A stretch of 64,000 bases of DNA from Pseudomonas sp. KU43P (GCF_033095865.1 NZ_AP019365.1:2267501-2331500), one strand, 5' to 3'. Positions 18,052 to 28,218 are shown, counted from the stretch's first letter. Translations and numbers: made by a program. The notes: generated from the letters alone by a model not told the origin.

Positions 18052-18169
18052 GGTGGGAGATTCTTTTGATATTGGACGGCCGTCAGGTTCTCGCGCAATG
18101 CTTGAATAATCAAGTAAATGTAGTATCGGATCTGCCCCCTGCAGCCCGATTTGACGGGATCTTCGAACC

Positions 18170-19291
18170 ATGACAAACGCCCTGATCGAGCGTATCGACG
18201 CAATCATCGTCGACCTGCCGACCATCCGCCCGCACAAGCTGGCCATGCACACGATGCAGCAGCAGACCCTGGTGATCCTGCGCCTGAAATGCAGCGACGG
18301 CGTGGAAGGCCTCGGCGAGGCCACCACCATCGGCGGCCTGGCCTACGGCTACGAGAGCCCCGAGGGCATCAAGGCCAACATCGACGCGCACCTGGCGCCG
18401 GCACTGATCGGCCTGCCCGCCGACAACATCAATGCCGCCATGCTCAAGCTCGACAAGCTGGCCAAGGGCAACACCTTCGCCAAGTCCGGCATTGAGAGCG
18501 CGCTGCTCGACGCCCAGGGCAAGCGCCTGGGCCTGCCGGTCAGCGAACTGCTCGGCGGGCGTGTGCGCGACAGCCTGGAAGTGGCCTGGACCCTGGCCAG
18601 CGGTGACACCGCCCGCGACATCGCCGAGGCCGAGCACATGCTGGAAATACGCCGCCACCGGGTGTTCAAGCTGAAGATCGGCGCCAATCCGCTGGACCAG
18701 GACCTCAAGCACGTGGTGGCGATCAAGCGCGAGCTGGGCGAGCGCGCCAGCGTGCGCGTCGACGTCAACCAGTACTGGGACGAATCCCAGGCCATCCGCG
18801 CCTGCCAGGTGCTGGGCGATAACGGCATCGACCTGATCGAGCAGCCGATCGCGCGCATCAACCGCGGCGGGCAGGTGCGCCTGAACCAGCGCAGCCCGGC
18901 GCCGATCATGGCCGACGAATCCATCGAGAGCGTCGAGGACGCCTTCAGCCTGGCCGCCGACGGCGCCGCCAGCATCTTCGCCCTGAAGATCGCCAAGAAC
19001 GGCGGCCCGCGCGCCGTGCTGCGCACCGCGCAGATCGCCGAGGCGGCCGGCATCGCCCTGTACGGCGGGACCATGCTCGAAGGCTCGGTCGGCACCCTGG
19101 CCTCGGCCCATGCCTTCCTCACCCTGCGCCAGCTGACCTGGGGCACCGAGCTGTTCGGCCCGCTGCTGCTGACCGAGGAAATCGTCAACGAGCCGCCGCA
19201 GTACCACGACTTCCAACTGCACGTGCCGCGCACCCCGGGCCTTGGCCTGAGCCTGGACGAAGCCCGCCTGGCGCGCTTCGCCCGCCGATAA
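18170..19291 (+). CDS. catB: Muconate cycloisomerase I
   Basis: A 373-residue enolase-superfamily enzyme converting cis,cis-muconate to muconolactone in the catechol branch of the beta-ketoadipate pathway. Residues known for P. putida muconate lactonising enzyme fall at the same numbers: Lys169 (K-L-K), metal ligands Asp198, Glu224 and Asp249, and Lys273. First gene of catBCA, divergent from catR, and followed by catC after 18 bases. Confidence 0.97.
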   Translation: MTNALIERIDAIIVDLPTIRPHKLAMHTMQQQTLVILRLKCSDGVEGLGEATTIGGLAYGYESPEGIKANIDAHLAPALIGLPADNINAAMLKLDKLAKGNTFAKSGIESALLDAQGKRLGLPVSELLGGRVRDSLEVAWTLASGDTARDIAEAEHMLEIRRHRVFKLKIGANPLDQDLKHVVAIKRELGERASVRVDVNQYWDESQAIRACQVLGDNGIDLIEQPIARINRGGQVRLNQRSPAPIMADESIESVEDAFSLAADGAASIFALKIAKNGGPRAVLRTAQIAEAAGIALYGGTMLEGSVGTLASAHAFLTLRQLTWGTELFGPLLLTEEIVNEPPQYHDFQLHVPRTPGLGLSLDEARLARFARR

Positions 19292-19309
19292 CCGAAAAGG
19301 AGAGAACCC

Positions 19310-19600
19310 ATGCTGTTCCACGTGAAGATGACCGTGAAACTGCCGGTCGACATGGACCCGGCCAAGGCCGCGCAACTGAAGGCCGACGAAAAGGAACTGG
19401 CCCAGCGCCTGCAGCGCGAGGGCACCTGGCGCCACCTGTGGCGCATCGCCGGGCATTACGCCAACTACAGCGTGTTCGACGTGCCCAGCGTCGAGGCGCT
19501 GCACGACACGCTGATGCAGCTGCCGCTGTTCCCGTACATGGACATCGAGGTCGACGGCCTGTGCCGCCATCCCTCGTCGATCCACGCTGACGACCGCTGA
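19310..19600 (+). CDS. catC: Muconolactone delta-isomerase
   Basis: A 96-residue protein of exactly the family size, isomerising muconolactone to beta-ketoadipate enol-lactone. N-terminus M-L-F-H-V-K-M-T-V and the W-R-H-L-W-R-I-A-G-H-Y block are diagnostic. Strong ribosome-binding site AAAAGGAGAG. Middle gene of catBCA; the native enzyme forms a large ring-like oligomer. Confidence 0.97.
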   Translation: MLFHVKMTVKLPVDMDPAKAAQLKADEKELAQRLQREGTWRHLWRIAGHYANYSVFDVPSVEALHDTLMQLPLFPYMDIEVDGLCRHPSSIHADDR

Positions 19601-19652
19601 AAGCGGCCCCTGCGCCGCGTCTACCTGACAAGAACAATACGAGGTAAGCAAC

Positions 19653-20588
19653 ATGACCGTGAAGATCTCCCACACCCCTGACGTCCAGGCCTTCTTCGAG
19701 CAAGTGGCCGGCCTTGGCCATGCCGAAGGCAACCCACGCTTCAAGCAGATCATCCTGCGCGTGCTGCAGGACACCGCGCGCCTGATCGAAGACCTGGAGG
19801 TCAGCGAGGGCGAGTTCTGGCACGCCATCGACTACCTCAACCGCCTGGGCGGTCGCAACGAGGCTGGCCTGCTGGCCGCGGGCCTGGGCATCGAGCACTT
19901 CCTCGACCTGCTGCAGGACGCCAAGGACGCCGAAGCTGGTCTTGGCGGCGGCACCCCGCGTACCATCGAAGGCCCACTGTACGTGGCAGGCGCACCGCTG
20001 TCGGAAGGTGAGGCGCGCATGGACGACGGCACCGACCCGGGTGTGGTGATGTTCCTCCAGGGCCAGGTGTTCGACGCCGAAGGCCAACCCCTGGCCGGCG
20101 CTACCGTCGACCTGTGGCACGCCAATACCCAGGGCACCTATTCGTACTTCGATTCGACACAGTCCGAATACAACCTGCGCCGCCGTATCGTCACCGACGC
20201 CGAAGGCCGCTACCGTGCACGTTCCATCGTGCCCTCGGGCTATGGCTGCGACCCGCAGGGGCCGACCCAGGAATGCCTCAATCTGCTCGGCCGCCACGGC
20301 CAGCGCCCGGCGCACGTGCACTTCTTCATTTCGGCACCGGGGTACCGGCACCTGACCACGCAGATCAACTTTGAAGGTGACAAGTACCTGTGGGACGACT
20401 TTGCCTATGCCACCCGTGATGGCCTGATCGGCGAGCTGCGTTTCGTCGACGATGCTGCTGCAGCGCGTGACCGTGGCGTTAAGGGCGAGCGTTTTGCCGA
20501 GCTTTCGTTCGACTTCCGCTTGCAGGCGGCCAAGGCACCCGAGGCCGAAGTGCGCAGCCAGCGCCCACGGGCGCTGCAAGAAGGCTGA
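19653..20588 (+). CDS. catA: Catechol 1,2-dioxygenase
   Basis: A 311-residue intradiol dioxygenase that opens catechol to cis,cis-muconate. Expected non-haem Fe(III) ligands are visible: Tyr163 (G-T-Y-S-Y-F-D), Tyr197 (P-S-G-Y-G), His221 and His223 (H-V-H-F). The helical N-terminal dimerisation region (about 1-100) is complete. Last gene of the catBCA operon, 52 bases after catC. Catechol from the iac-like operon at 31-37 kb would enter here. Confidence 0.97.
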   Translation: MTVKISHTPDVQAFFEQVAGLGHAEGNPRFKQIILRVLQDTARLIEDLEVSEGEFWHAIDYLNRLGGRNEAGLLAAGLGIEHFLDLLQDAKDAEAGLGGGTPRTIEGPLYVAGAPLSEGEARMDDGTDPGVVMFLQGQVFDAEGQPLAGATVDLWHANTQGTYSYFDSTQSEYNLRRRIVTDAEGRYRARSIVPSGYGCDPQGPTQECLNLLGRHGQRPAHVHFFISAPGYRHLTTQINFEGDKYLWDDFAYATRDGLIGELRFVDDAAAARDRGVKGERFAELSFDFRLQAAKAPEAEVRSQRPRALQEG

Positions 20589-20614
20589 CAGGCAGTCTTT
20601 CCCATAGCTGTGAT

Positions 20615-20697
20615 GGCCCTATCGCCGGCAAGCCGGCTCCCACATCGACCGCAGCGCTGCTGACCCCTGTGGGAGCCGGCTTGCCGGCGATAGGGCC
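20615..20697. repeat. REP palindrome pair downstream of catA
   Basis: Inverted REP pair with outer arms ggccctatcgccggc / gccggcgatagggcc and a 36-base spacer. It lies just after the catBCA operon and may stabilise or end its mRNA. Confidence 0.9.
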
Positions 20698-20853
20698 GGT
20701 ACGAACCCAGCAAGCTCCACCGCCATACGCCATTCCAATAACAATAAAAGGTCCTTGGTCATGCATAACCCTACCCAGCGTTCGCTCGCCTGTTACTGAC
20801 AGGTCACTGCCTAGTAATCCCTTCCCAGGCTGTCCAATCAGGAACTCCCGAGC

Positions 20854-22212
20854 ATGACGAACCTCACCCAAGAGCAGCACCTCAAAACCCCGAACAAGCG
20901 CTATATCTACGAGTGGTACGTGGTCACCCTGTGCATGGTGGCGTACATATTCTCCTTCGTTGACCGGCAGATCCTGGCCCTGATGATCGAGCCGATCAAA
21001 GCCGACCTGCAGCTCAGTGATACCCAGTTCAGCCTGCTGCACGGCCTGGCGTTCTCGCTGTTCTACGCTTTCATGGGCATGCCCATCGCCTACCTCGCCG
21101 ACCGCTTCTCGCGGCCGCGCATCATCGCGGTCGGGGTGATCTTCTGGAGCATCGCCACGGCCACCTGCGGCCTGAGCAAGAACTTCCTGCAGATGTTCCT
21201 TGCGCGAATTGGCGTCGGTGTCGGCGAAGCGGCCTTGTCGCCATCGGCCTACTCGATGTTCAGTGACATGTTCCCCAAGGAAAAGCTCGGCCGCGCCGTG
21301 GGCATCTATTCGATCGGCTCGTTCGTCGGCGGCGGTGTCGCCTTCCTGGTCGGCGGCTACGTCATCACCTTGCTCAAGGATGCGCAAACCATCGAGGTGG
21401 CCGTGCTCGGCGCCATGAAAGCCTGGCAGCTGGCATTCTTCATCGTCGGCCTGCCGGGGGTGATCGTCGGCCTGCTGGTCTGGCTGACGGTACGCAACCC
21501 AGAGCGCAAGGGCGCGCAGCTCGATGCCGACGGCCAAGTGCGCAAGGTGAAGCTTACCGATGGCCTGCGCTTCATCGGCCGCCACCGCAAAACTTTCGGC
21601 TGCCACTACCTGGGCTTCTCGTTCTACGCCATGGCGCTGTTCTGCATGATGAGCTGGACGCCCGCGCTGTATATCCGCAAGTACGGCATGAGCCCGGAGC
21701 AGGCCGGCTTCATGCTCGGCACCATCCTGTTGCTGGCCAATACCACTGGCGTGGTGTTCGGCGGCTGGCTGACCGATCACCTGGCCAAGCGCGGCTACAG
21801 CGATGCGGCGATGCGCACCGGGGTGATCGGTGCGGTGGGCATGATCGTGCCGGCGGTGCTGTACTCGCAGGTCGAACCGCTGTGGCTGTCGGTCACCTTG
21901 CTGGTGCCGGCGATGTTCTTTGCCTCGTTCCCGATGCCGGCGTCCACCGCGGCCATGCAGATACTCTCGCCGAACCAGGTGCGGGCGCAGGTATCGGCGG
22001 TGTTTCTGCTGATCAGCAACCTGCTGGGGCTGGGCCTGGGGACCACGCTGGTGGCGCTGATCACCGACCGCTACTTCGGCGCCCCGGCGGCAGTCGGTTC
22101 ATCGATGTCGATCGTCAGCTTCGGCGCCTCGCTGCTGGCCATCGTGCTGCTGGCCAAGGGCTGCAAGTGTTTTCGCGACAGCCTGCAGCGCGAACACGCC
22201 GCCGAGGCCTGA
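20854..22212 (+). CDS. MFS transporter, spinster-like
   Basis: A 452-residue inner-membrane carrier with about twelve hydrophobic segments. N-terminal V-D-R-Q-I-L-A-L, then R-I-G-V-G-V-G-E-A-A-L-S-P-x-A-Y-S-M and F-P-K-E-K-L-G-R-A motifs are those of the spinster-like MFS branch. The ATG follows CAGGAACTCCCGAGC. It heads a tight group (AraC gene begins one base after its stop), so it probably imports the substrate handled by the two dehydrogenases downstream. Confidence 0.82.
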   Translation: MTNLTQEQHLKTPNKRYIYEWYVVTLCMVAYIFSFVDRQILALMIEPIKADLQLSDTQFSLLHGLAFSLFYAFMGMPIAYLADRFSRPRIIAVGVIFWSIATATCGLSKNFLQMFLARIGVGVGEAALSPSAYSMFSDMFPKEKLGRAVGIYSIGSFVGGGVAFLVGGYVITLLKDAQTIEVAVLGAMKAWQLAFFIVGLPGVIVGLLVWLTVRNPERKGAQLDADGQVRKVKLTDGLRFIGRHRKTFGCHYLGFSFYAMALFCMMSWTPALYIRKYGMSPEQAGFMLGTILLLANTTGVVFGGWLTDHLAKRGYSDAAMRTGVIGAVGMIVPAVLYSQVEPLWLSVTLLVPAMFFASFPMPASTAAMQILSPNQVRAQVSAVFLLISNLLGLGLGTTLVALITDRYFGAPAAVGSSMSIVSFGASLLAIVLLAKGCKCFRDSLQREHAAEA

Positions 22213-22213
22213 G

Positions 22214-23188
22214 ATGCTCGAGCGCTTCCCGCTGCTCGATTCGCGCGATGTGGCCGAGATGCAGGTGCAACTGGCCCGCTATCTCTGCCCGCATCGGCTG
22301 CGGGTGCTGAACGGCACACCGCCGCGCTTGCAGGCCAGCGGCGTGGCGTTCGCCGGGGCCTGGTTGCTGGAGCTGGATTATGACGCGCCGGTCGAGGTCA
22401 GCCTGGAAGGCACCGGTGCGCACTACCTGTTCCGCACCACCTTGCAGGGGCAGTGCGAAGTGACCCTGGGGCGCCATCAGGCAGCGGTTGCGGCGGGCGG
22501 CTTGAGTGTCAGCTCGCCGTTCGCCAGCAGCCGTATCGTCACCGGTGGCGCCTGCCGCAACGCGGTGCTCAGCCTGCCGCGCGAAGCACTGGAAGTGCAG
22601 TTGCAGCACCTGCTGGGGCGCAGCCTGCGCCAGCCGCTGGCGTTCGATGTGCCGCTGGCGGCGGCACACCCCGGTGTGCATGCACTGGGGGCTGCCATGG
22701 ACTACCTGTGCAGCCTGCTGGCGCTGGACCTGAACCTGGCCCCCCTGCGCCAGGGCCTTGCCGACCACCTGGTGCAACTGCTGCTGACCCAGTTGCCGCA
22801 CAACTACTCCGATGCGCTCTGCCAAGGCGCGGGCACGCCGTTGCCCGGCCCTGTACGGCGGGCGCGCGACCACATCGAGGCGCACCTGGATCAGCCGCTC
22901 GCCTTGTCGACCTTGTGCGCGCTCAGCGGCGTTTCGGTTCGCACCCTGCAGAACGGCTTTCTCAAGTTCCTTGGCCAGACCCCGGTCGAGTACATCCGCG
23001 AGCGGCGCCTGCACGCCGTGCACGTGGCCTTGCAGCGCGGCGAGGGCAGTGTCACCGAGGCCCTGCTGCGCTTCGGCATCAACAGCCCCGCGCACTTCAC
23101 CCGGCAATACCGGCAGCGCTACGGCTGCCGGCCATCCGACACGCTCAAGGGCTCGGGAAGTTGCGCAATCGGTAGCCTGCCTGCGTGA
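22214..23188 (+). CDS. AraC-family regulator of the transporter/dehydrogenase cluster
   Basis: A 324-residue regulator with an AraC-binding-like N-terminal domain (about 1-200) and a C-terminal double helix-turn-helix (about 215-315; L-S-T-L-C-A-L-S-G-V-S-V-R-T-L-Q-N-G-F and the G-x-x-x-P-x-E-Y-I-R-E-R-R-L linker helix). The layout is like AntR/XylS-type activators of catabolic genes. It begins one base after the MFS stop, indicating co-transcription, and is followed by the opine-dehydrogenase-like gene. Confidence 0.85.
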   Translation: MLERFPLLDSRDVAEMQVQLARYLCPHRLRVLNGTPPRLQASGVAFAGAWLLELDYDAPVEVSLEGTGAHYLFRTTLQGQCEVTLGRHQAAVAAGGLSVSSPFASSRIVTGGACRNAVLSLPREALEVQLQHLLGRSLRQPLAFDVPLAAAHPGVHALGAAMDYLCSLLALDLNLAPLRQGLADHLVQLLLTQLPHNYSDALCQGAGTPLPGPVRRARDHIEAHLDQPLALSTLCALSGVSVRTLQNGFLKFLGQTPVEYIRERRLHAVHVALQRGEGSVTEALLRFGINSPAHFTRQYRQRYGCRPSDTLKGSGSCAIGSLPA

Positions 23189-23254
23189 TCGGATGCGCAG
23201 GCCGTGCGGGGGCTGGCTAGCATCGGCTTACCTTGAACACGCGGAGCTACACCC

Positions 23255-24355
23255 ATGAATGTCACGATCCTTGGCGGCGGTCACGGCTGCTATGCAGCGG
23301 CCGTCGAAATGGCCGAACGCGGCCACAATACCCGCCTGTGGCGGCGCGACCAGGCGGCGTTGCAGGCGCTGCAGGCCATCGGCAGCCTCACCGTGCGCGA
23401 CTACCGCGGCGCCCGCAACGTGGCGCTGGGCGAGCAGTTGCAACTGATCGCCGACCTGGCCCAGGCGCTGGAAGGGGCAGACCTGATCGTCATCCCACTG
23501 CCGTCCACCAGCCATGAGGCGCTGGCCGCTGAAGTGGCGCCGCTGTTGCGCGATGGCCAGGTGGTGTTTCTGCCGCCGGGCACCTTCGGCAGCTATGTGT
23601 TCGCCAAGGCCATGCAGGCCTGTGGCAACTGCGCCGAAGTTGCCTTTGCCGAAACCGGTACCTTGCCTTATCTGGTGCGCAAGCAGGGTGTCGACCAACT
23701 GGTGATCAGCGCCTACGCCACGCGCCTACCCACCGGTGTGCTGCCCAGCCGGCTGTCGGCGCATGCCTTTGCCGTGCTGCGCGAAGCCTACCCCAGCGTC
23801 GAGCCCATCGAGAATGCCTTGAGCGGTGCGCTGATGAACGCCGGGCCGATCATCCACCCGCCGCTGATCCTGATGAATGCCGGCCCGCTCGAGCATTTCG
23901 AGTCGTGGGACATCCACAACGAAGGTACCCAGCCGTCGATCCGTCGAGTCACCAACCAGCTCGACGCCGAGCGCATGCGCGTACGGGAGGCACTGGGCTT
24001 CGCGGCGCCGCACTTCCCGCTGGCCGACCACTACAACACCGACCAGGGCGATGAATGGATGTACGGCCGCGGCGCCCACGGCAAGCTCACCGACAGCGGC
24101 GACTGGCGCGAGAAGATCGACTTGCAGCAGCACCGCTACATGCTCGAAGACACCCGCCTGGGCCTGTCGCTGCTGGTATCTGTCGGGCGTTGGGCCAAGG
24201 TCTCGACCCCGGTAGCCGAAGGCCTGCTGGCGCTGGCCTCGGCTGTCACCGGGCGTGACCTGTACGGCGAAGGCCGCACCCTGGAAAACCTCGGCCTGTC
24301 CGCGCTCGACCGGGCGCAGATGGCGGCCTTGCTGCAGGACGGGGTGGAGGCATGA
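23255..24355 (+). CDS. NAD(P)-dependent opine/octopine dehydrogenase family protein
   Basis: A 366-residue two-domain oxidoreductase. Residues 1-170 form a Rossmann fold with G-G-G-H-G at residues 7-11. The C-terminal helical domain carries the N-E-G-T-x-P-S-I-x-R-V segment and the H-F-P-L-A-D-H-Y region typical of octopine/nopaline dehydrogenases. Such enzymes join or split N-(carboxyalkyl) amino acids. The stop overlaps the next gene's start (ATGA), so the two dehydrogenases are translationally coupled. The real substrate is unknown. Confidence 0.8.
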   Translation: MNVTILGGGHGCYAAAVEMAERGHNTRLWRRDQAALQALQAIGSLTVRDYRGARNVALGEQLQLIADLAQALEGADLIVIPLPSTSHEALAAEVAPLLRDGQVVFLPPGTFGSYVFAKAMQACGNCAEVAFAETGTLPYLVRKQGVDQLVISAYATRLPTGVLPSRLSAHAFAVLREAYPSVEPIENALSGALMNAGPIIHPPLILMNAGPLEHFESWDIHNEGTQPSIRRVTNQLDAERMRVREALGFAAPHFPLADHYNTDQGDEWMYGRGAHGKLTDSGDWREKIDLQQHRYMLEDTRLGLSLLVSVGRWAKVSTPVAEGLLALASAVTGRDLYGEGRTLENLGLSALDRAQMAALLQDGVEA

Positions 24356-25362
24356 GCGGGCCGCTGCGGCACATCGCTGTGGTCGGTGCCGGGCGCATGG
24401 GCGAGGGCATTGCCCTGGCCTTCGCCCAGGCCGGGCTGCAGGTGAGCCTGATCGACCTCAAGGTGCGTGAGGCACAGGCTGACTACTTCCAGGCACTCAG
24501 GCGCAATCTCCAGGCTGAGGCGCACAGCCTGGTTGCCCTTGAGCTGATCGGGAGGCTGCAGGCCGAACAGCTTTTGGCGCGTATCCACCTGCTCACCCGA
24601 GCGGAAGGTGAGCAGGCCCTGGCGGGCTGCCGGCTGATCTTCGAGGCGGTGCCTGAAGTGCTCGACGCCAAGCGCGAGGCGATGGCCTGGATCGACCAGC
24701 ATGGCGCGGTGGACAGCATCATCGCCTCGACTACCTCGACCTTCCTGGTCACCGAGCTGGCGCAGATGGTTTCGCAGCCGCAGCGCATGCTCAATGCGCA
24801 CTGGCTCAACCCCGCCCACCTGATGCCATTGGTGGAGGTGTCGCGCAGTGAGCAGACCTGCGAAGCGGTGCTTGCCGAGCTGCTGGCGACCTTGCAGAGC
24901 ATCGGCAAGGTGGCCGTGGTGTGCAACGCCGCCCCCGGCTTCATCGTGCCGCGGTTGCAGGCGCTGGTGATGAACGAGGCGGCGCGCATGGTCGAGGAGG
25001 GCGTGGCCAGCGCCGAGCAGATCGACCTGGCGGTGCGCAGCGGTTTCGGCCTGCGCTTCTCGGTGCTCGGCCTGCTGGAGTTCATCGACTGGGGAGGTGG
25101 CGACATCCTGCACCACGCCTCGGCCTACCTCAGCCAGCACCTGGGCGAGCGCTACCAGGCGGCCCAGGCCGTGCAGGCGAACATGGCCGCTGGGCGCAAC
25201 GGGCTGCGTGAAGGGGAGGGCTTCTACGATTATCGGCAGGTGGATGTTGCCGCCTATCGTCAGGAGCGCCTGGCCGCGCTGGTGCAGCGGGTGCGCCAGG
25301 CCGGCCTGGCGCCTCGCTTCGCTTCAGGCCTTGAAGCGCTGGATGAGCCCTTGCTGCTCTGA
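24352..25362 (+). CDS. 3-hydroxyacyl-CoA dehydrogenase-like NAD-dependent enzyme
   Basis: A 336-residue protein of the 3-hydroxyacyl-CoA/L-carnitine dehydrogenase group. NAD loop G-A-G-R-M-G (12-17), then S-T-T-S-T and the catalytic set His150 (N-A-H-W-L-N-P-A-H), Glu162 and Asn193 line up with the family. H-W-L-N-P-A-H instead of H-F-F-N-P-V-P is closer to carnitine dehydrogenase-type members than to fatty-acid enzymes, which suggests a small hydroxy acid. Its last 39 bases overlap the convergent chemoreceptor gene. Confidence 0.82.
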   Translation: MSGPLRHIAVVGAGRMGEGIALAFAQAGLQVSLIDLKVREAQADYFQALRRNLQAEAHSLVALELIGRLQAEQLLARIHLLTRAEGEQALAGCRLIFEAVPEVLDAKREAMAWIDQHGAVDSIIASTTSTFLVTELAQMVSQPQRMLNAHWLNPAHLMPLVEVSRSEQTCEAVLAELLATLQSIGKVAVVCNAAPGFIVPRLQALVMNEAARMVEEGVASAEQIDLAVRSGFGLRFSVLGLLEFIDWGGGDILHHASAYLSQHLGERYQAAQAVQANMAAGRNGLREGEGFYDYRQVDVAAYRQERLAALVQRVRQAGLAPRFASGLEALDEPLLL

Positions 25363-27465
25363 TGCCAGGTCGTTCAACTGCTGGCTGATGCCGGCCGAAC
25401 GCTCGGCCTGCCCCGAGAGCGAAGCGGTGACGTCGCGCACCGCTTCGACATTGCGGTTGACCTCCTCGGCGACGCTGCTCTGCTGTTCGGCGGCGCAGGC
25501 GATCTGCACGTTCATGTCGGTGATCACGCTGACCGCCTGGCGAATCTGCGCCAGCGCATCCAGGGCCTGGCGGGCCTGTTCGGCGTTGGCCTGGGCCTGC
25601 TCGTGGCTGTGCTGCATGCTGCGGGTCACCTCGCGGGTGCCGCTGCGCAGGTTGTCAGTGATCGCGCCGATTTCCTCGACCGAGGCCTGGGTGCGCTGTG
25701 CCAGGCCGCGCACCTCATCGGCCACCACGGCGAAGCCACGGCCGGCCTCGCCGGCGCGGGCCGCCTCGATGGCGGCATTGAGCGCCAGCAGGTTGGTCTG
25801 CCGGGCGATCGACAGGATCACCGCCATCACCGTGCCGATCTGCTCGCCACTGTTGGCCAGGTCGTGCAGGCGTTGCATGCCTTCGCTCATGTCCTGGGCC
25901 AGAGCCTGGATGCCGGTGGTGGCGTGTTCGATCACCTGCAGGCCATCGCCGGTGGCCTGGTCGGCATTGCGCGCCGCTTCGGCCGCCTGGGCGGCGCTGT
26001 GGGCGGAGGCCTGGGCGGTGGCAGACATCTGCTGCAGCGCCGCGGCCATCTGCTCGATTTCACGCAGTTGCTGCTGCATGCCGGCGTTGGTCTGGCTGGC
26101 GATGCGCGCCGATTGGTCGGCGGTGTCGCGGGTGTCGCGCACCCCGGCCTGAACTTGAGCGATCACCGGTTGCAAATGTTCGAGGAAGCGGTCGAAGGCA
26201 CGGCTCAGGCGGCCCAGTTCATCATGGCCCGGGTAGGCCAGCCGGCGCGTCAGGTCGCCTTCGCCTTCGGCGATGTCTTCGAGCACTTGGGCAACATGCA
26301 GCAGCGGCCGGCTGACGCTGCGCGCGGTCAGCCACATCATCAGCACACCGAGCACGGCAGCGCTCAGGCCCAGGCCGATCTGCAGGGCCAGGCTGTGCAG
26401 GCGCTGCTCGCGCATCTGCGCCTGCAGGGCGGCCACCGGGGCGCCCAGCACGGCCTTGGGCACGCTGACCAGGACCGCCCAAGGGCTGGCGTCGGGCAGG
26501 GGCTGGATGGGGACCAGCATGCGCATGTCGGTGGCGTCTTCGAAGGTTTGGCCACGGCCTGCGCGGGTAGCATCGAGCATCGCGGCCGCGTGGTCGGGGT
26601 GGCGCGCCTTGAGCAAGGTGCCCAGGCGCTCGGGGTGGCGGCTGTCGCCCGCCAGCAGGCCAGCGGTGCTGATGATGGCGATATCGCCTTGGCCCTCGTA
26701 GAGCGCGGCGCTGGCGCTTTCGGCATCGCGCTGCAGCGCGCCCAGGTCGATGTCCAGGCCGATCACCGCGACCACGCGACCCTGGTCCAGCAGCGGCAAG
26801 GTCAGGCTGGTGACCAGCCGTGATGTGCCGCTGGAGCTGTCGACATAGGGTTCCAGCAGGCAGGGTTTGGCGGCCTCGCGCGAGCAGCTGAAGAAGGCAT
26901 TGAACGGTGCACCGCTGGGGCCTGGCGAGGTGTCGGCGAGCAGTTTCTCGTCGCCCGGCACGGCCTGCAGCTGGCCGGGGGCCGATTGCAGCCAGTACAA
27001 GGCGAAGCGCCCCTGGTCGTTGCTACCCGATGCCAGCTGGCCGGCGAAGTCGGCATCGCGGCCGTCGAGGGCGTTGCGGTCGAAGGTGATGAACAGCCCC
27101 AGCAGTTCCGGCCGCCCGGCCAGGGCCTGGTGCAGCACCTGGGTGAGGTCGCGGCGCAGGTCGGCCGCTGGTACCTGCCCGTTGGCGCTGCGTTCGCGCA
27201 GGTGCATGACCTGGCGGCCGACGCCTTCGGCGAAGGTGTAGGCGCGGGCGAAACCCTGCTGGATCTGCAGCGCCTGGGCCTGGCCTTCGGCGCGCAGGTT
27301 ATGCCGCGCTGCACTGAGCAGCATGTCGCTGGCGCTGGCCTTGACCTGGTCCTCGCTGGCCTGGCGCTGGGCCAGGGCGAGGGCGGTGAGGAGTACGACA
27401 ACGGTGGCCAGGCACAGGCTGGCGAGCAGGGTGATCTTGTTGTGGATGCTCAAGGCGTTGGTCAT
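25324..27465 (-). CDS. Methyl-accepting chemotaxis protein with double-Cache sensor
   Basis: A 713-residue chemoreceptor. Hydrophobic segments at about 12-33 and 355-378 flank a periplasmic sensor of about 320 residues. The sensor looks like dCache_1 (G-R-F-A-L-Y-W near residue 153, L-L-E-P-Y-V-D near 205, V-I-G-L-D-I-D-L near 238). A HAMP linker and the conserved signalling hairpin tip (around [20 protein letters not shown]) follow. Related P. putida receptors such as McpU sense amines and amino acids. It may steer cells to the compound used by the convergent opine/hydroxyacid cluster; that link is inference. Confidence 0.88.
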   Translation of the reverse strand: MTNALSIHNKITLLASLCLATVVVLLTALALAQRQASEDQVKASASDMLLSAARHNLRAEGQAQALQIQQGFARAYTFAEGVGRQVMHLRERSANGQVPAADLRRDLTQVLHQALAGRPELLGLFITFDRNALDGRDADFAGQLASGSNDQGRFALYWLQSAPGQLQAVPGDEKLLADTSPGPSGAPFNAFFSCSREAAKPCLLEPYVDSSSGTSRLVTSLTLPLLDQGRVVAVIGLDIDLGALQRDAESASAALYEGQGDIAIISTAGLLAGDSRHPERLGTLLKARHPDHAAAMLDATRAGRGQTFEDATDMRMLVPIQPLPDASPWAVLVSVPKAVLGAPVAALQAQMREQRLHSLALQIGLGLSAAVLGVLMMWLTARSVSRPLLHVAQVLEDIAEGEGDLTRRLAYPGHDELGRLSRAFDRFLEHLQPVIAQVQAGVRDTRDTADQSARIASQTNAGMQQQLREIEQMAAALQQMSATAQASAHSAAQAAEAARNADQATGDGLQVIEHATTGIQALAQDMSEGMQRLHDLANSGEQIGTVMAVILSIARQTNLLALNAAIEAARAGEAGRGFAVVADEVRGLAQRTQASVEEIGAITDNLRSGTREVTRSMQHSHEQAQANAEQARQALDALAQIRQAVSVITDMNVQIACAAEQQSSVAEEVNRNVEAVRDVTASLSGQAERSAGISQQLNDLASEQQGLIQRFKA

Positions 27466-27591
27466 GTCGTTGTTTTCCGCGACGCGAATTGGGCTCGCGG
27501 CAGGCTACCGGGCTGGCAGCGGCAACGGTATGGCTGCGCTGCCGATTGGCAGGCAGCGCCAAGAGGTTGGCACGCCTGTGCAACCGTAGCC

Positions 27592-28218
27592 TCAGGCGAG
27601 CGGGGAGAAGGGGGCCGGCAGGTACACCACCGACTGCATTTTCTGCAGTTGTGGCGCCGAGTTTTCCGGTGGCCATACGCCGTCGCCAACGGCGCGGGTG
27701 CGCACGTCGAGGCGTTGTTCGAGGCTCGTGTAGGGCCAGATGTGCAAGTAGCGCGGCACGCGGCCGCTGGTGGCGTAGAACGCCGCGTACACCTGGGAAT
27801 AGTCGTCCCCGGTACGTGGGCCCACGGCCTTGCGCCAGCCGGCCAGGGTCGGGGCCAGGCCCGAGGTCACCAGGTCGTACTCGCGCAGCTCGTAGAAGGG
27901 CCCGTGCTTGCCGGGCGCCAGCGGTTCGAGGAAGGGGAACAGCCGGTAGTCGTCCATGTGCTGTTCGAGGATGAATTCGCCAATGCCGAAGGCATCGCTG
28001 GCGAGCAGCACGCGCTGGCGTTCGGCGGCCTGGGCCTGGGCATCGGTGAAGCGGCGCAGCACGGCGATGGTGTTCTGCGGGCCGATTTCCGAAAGCCAGC
28101 AGCCGACCAGCTCAACCCCAGCTCCGGCCTCCTGCAATGCCGCCTGGAGGCGGGGCAGGGCCTGGGCTGGTGTGCGCACGCGCAGGGTGAAGCGCAGCAG
28201 TTCGTATAGGTCGGACAT
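27592..28218 (-). CDS. NIPSNAP-family protein
   Basis: A 208-residue cytosolic protein with two ferredoxin-like repeats. The second carries Y-E-L-R-E-Y-D-L near residue 110 and a tryptophan-rich Y-L-H-I-W-P-Y-T-S-L-E-Q-R stretch, which mark the NIPSNAP family. ATG 28218 is preceded by AAGGA; a TTG eight codons upstream overlaps this site and is less likely. Biochemical role is unknown. It is in the same direction as, and 85 bases downstream of, the OprD porin, so it may belong to that transcript. Confidence 0.75.
   Translation of the reverse strand: MSDLYELLRFTLRVRTPAQALPRLQAALQEAGAGVELVGCWLSEIGPQNTIAVLRRFTDAQAQAAERQRVLLASDAFGIGEFILEQHMDDYRLFPFLEPLAPGKHGPFYELREYDLVTSGLAPTLAGWRKAVGPRTGDDYSQVYAAFYATSGRVPRYLHIWPYTSLEQRLDVRTRAVGDGVWPPENSAPQLQKMQSVVYLPAPFSPLA

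Noticed and set aside
24352..25362. Fatty-acid beta-oxidation enzyme (FadB-like)
   Set aside because: There is no hydratase domain, no thiolase or acyl-CoA ligase adjacent, and the active-site surroundings look more like carnitine dehydrogenase-type enzymes.
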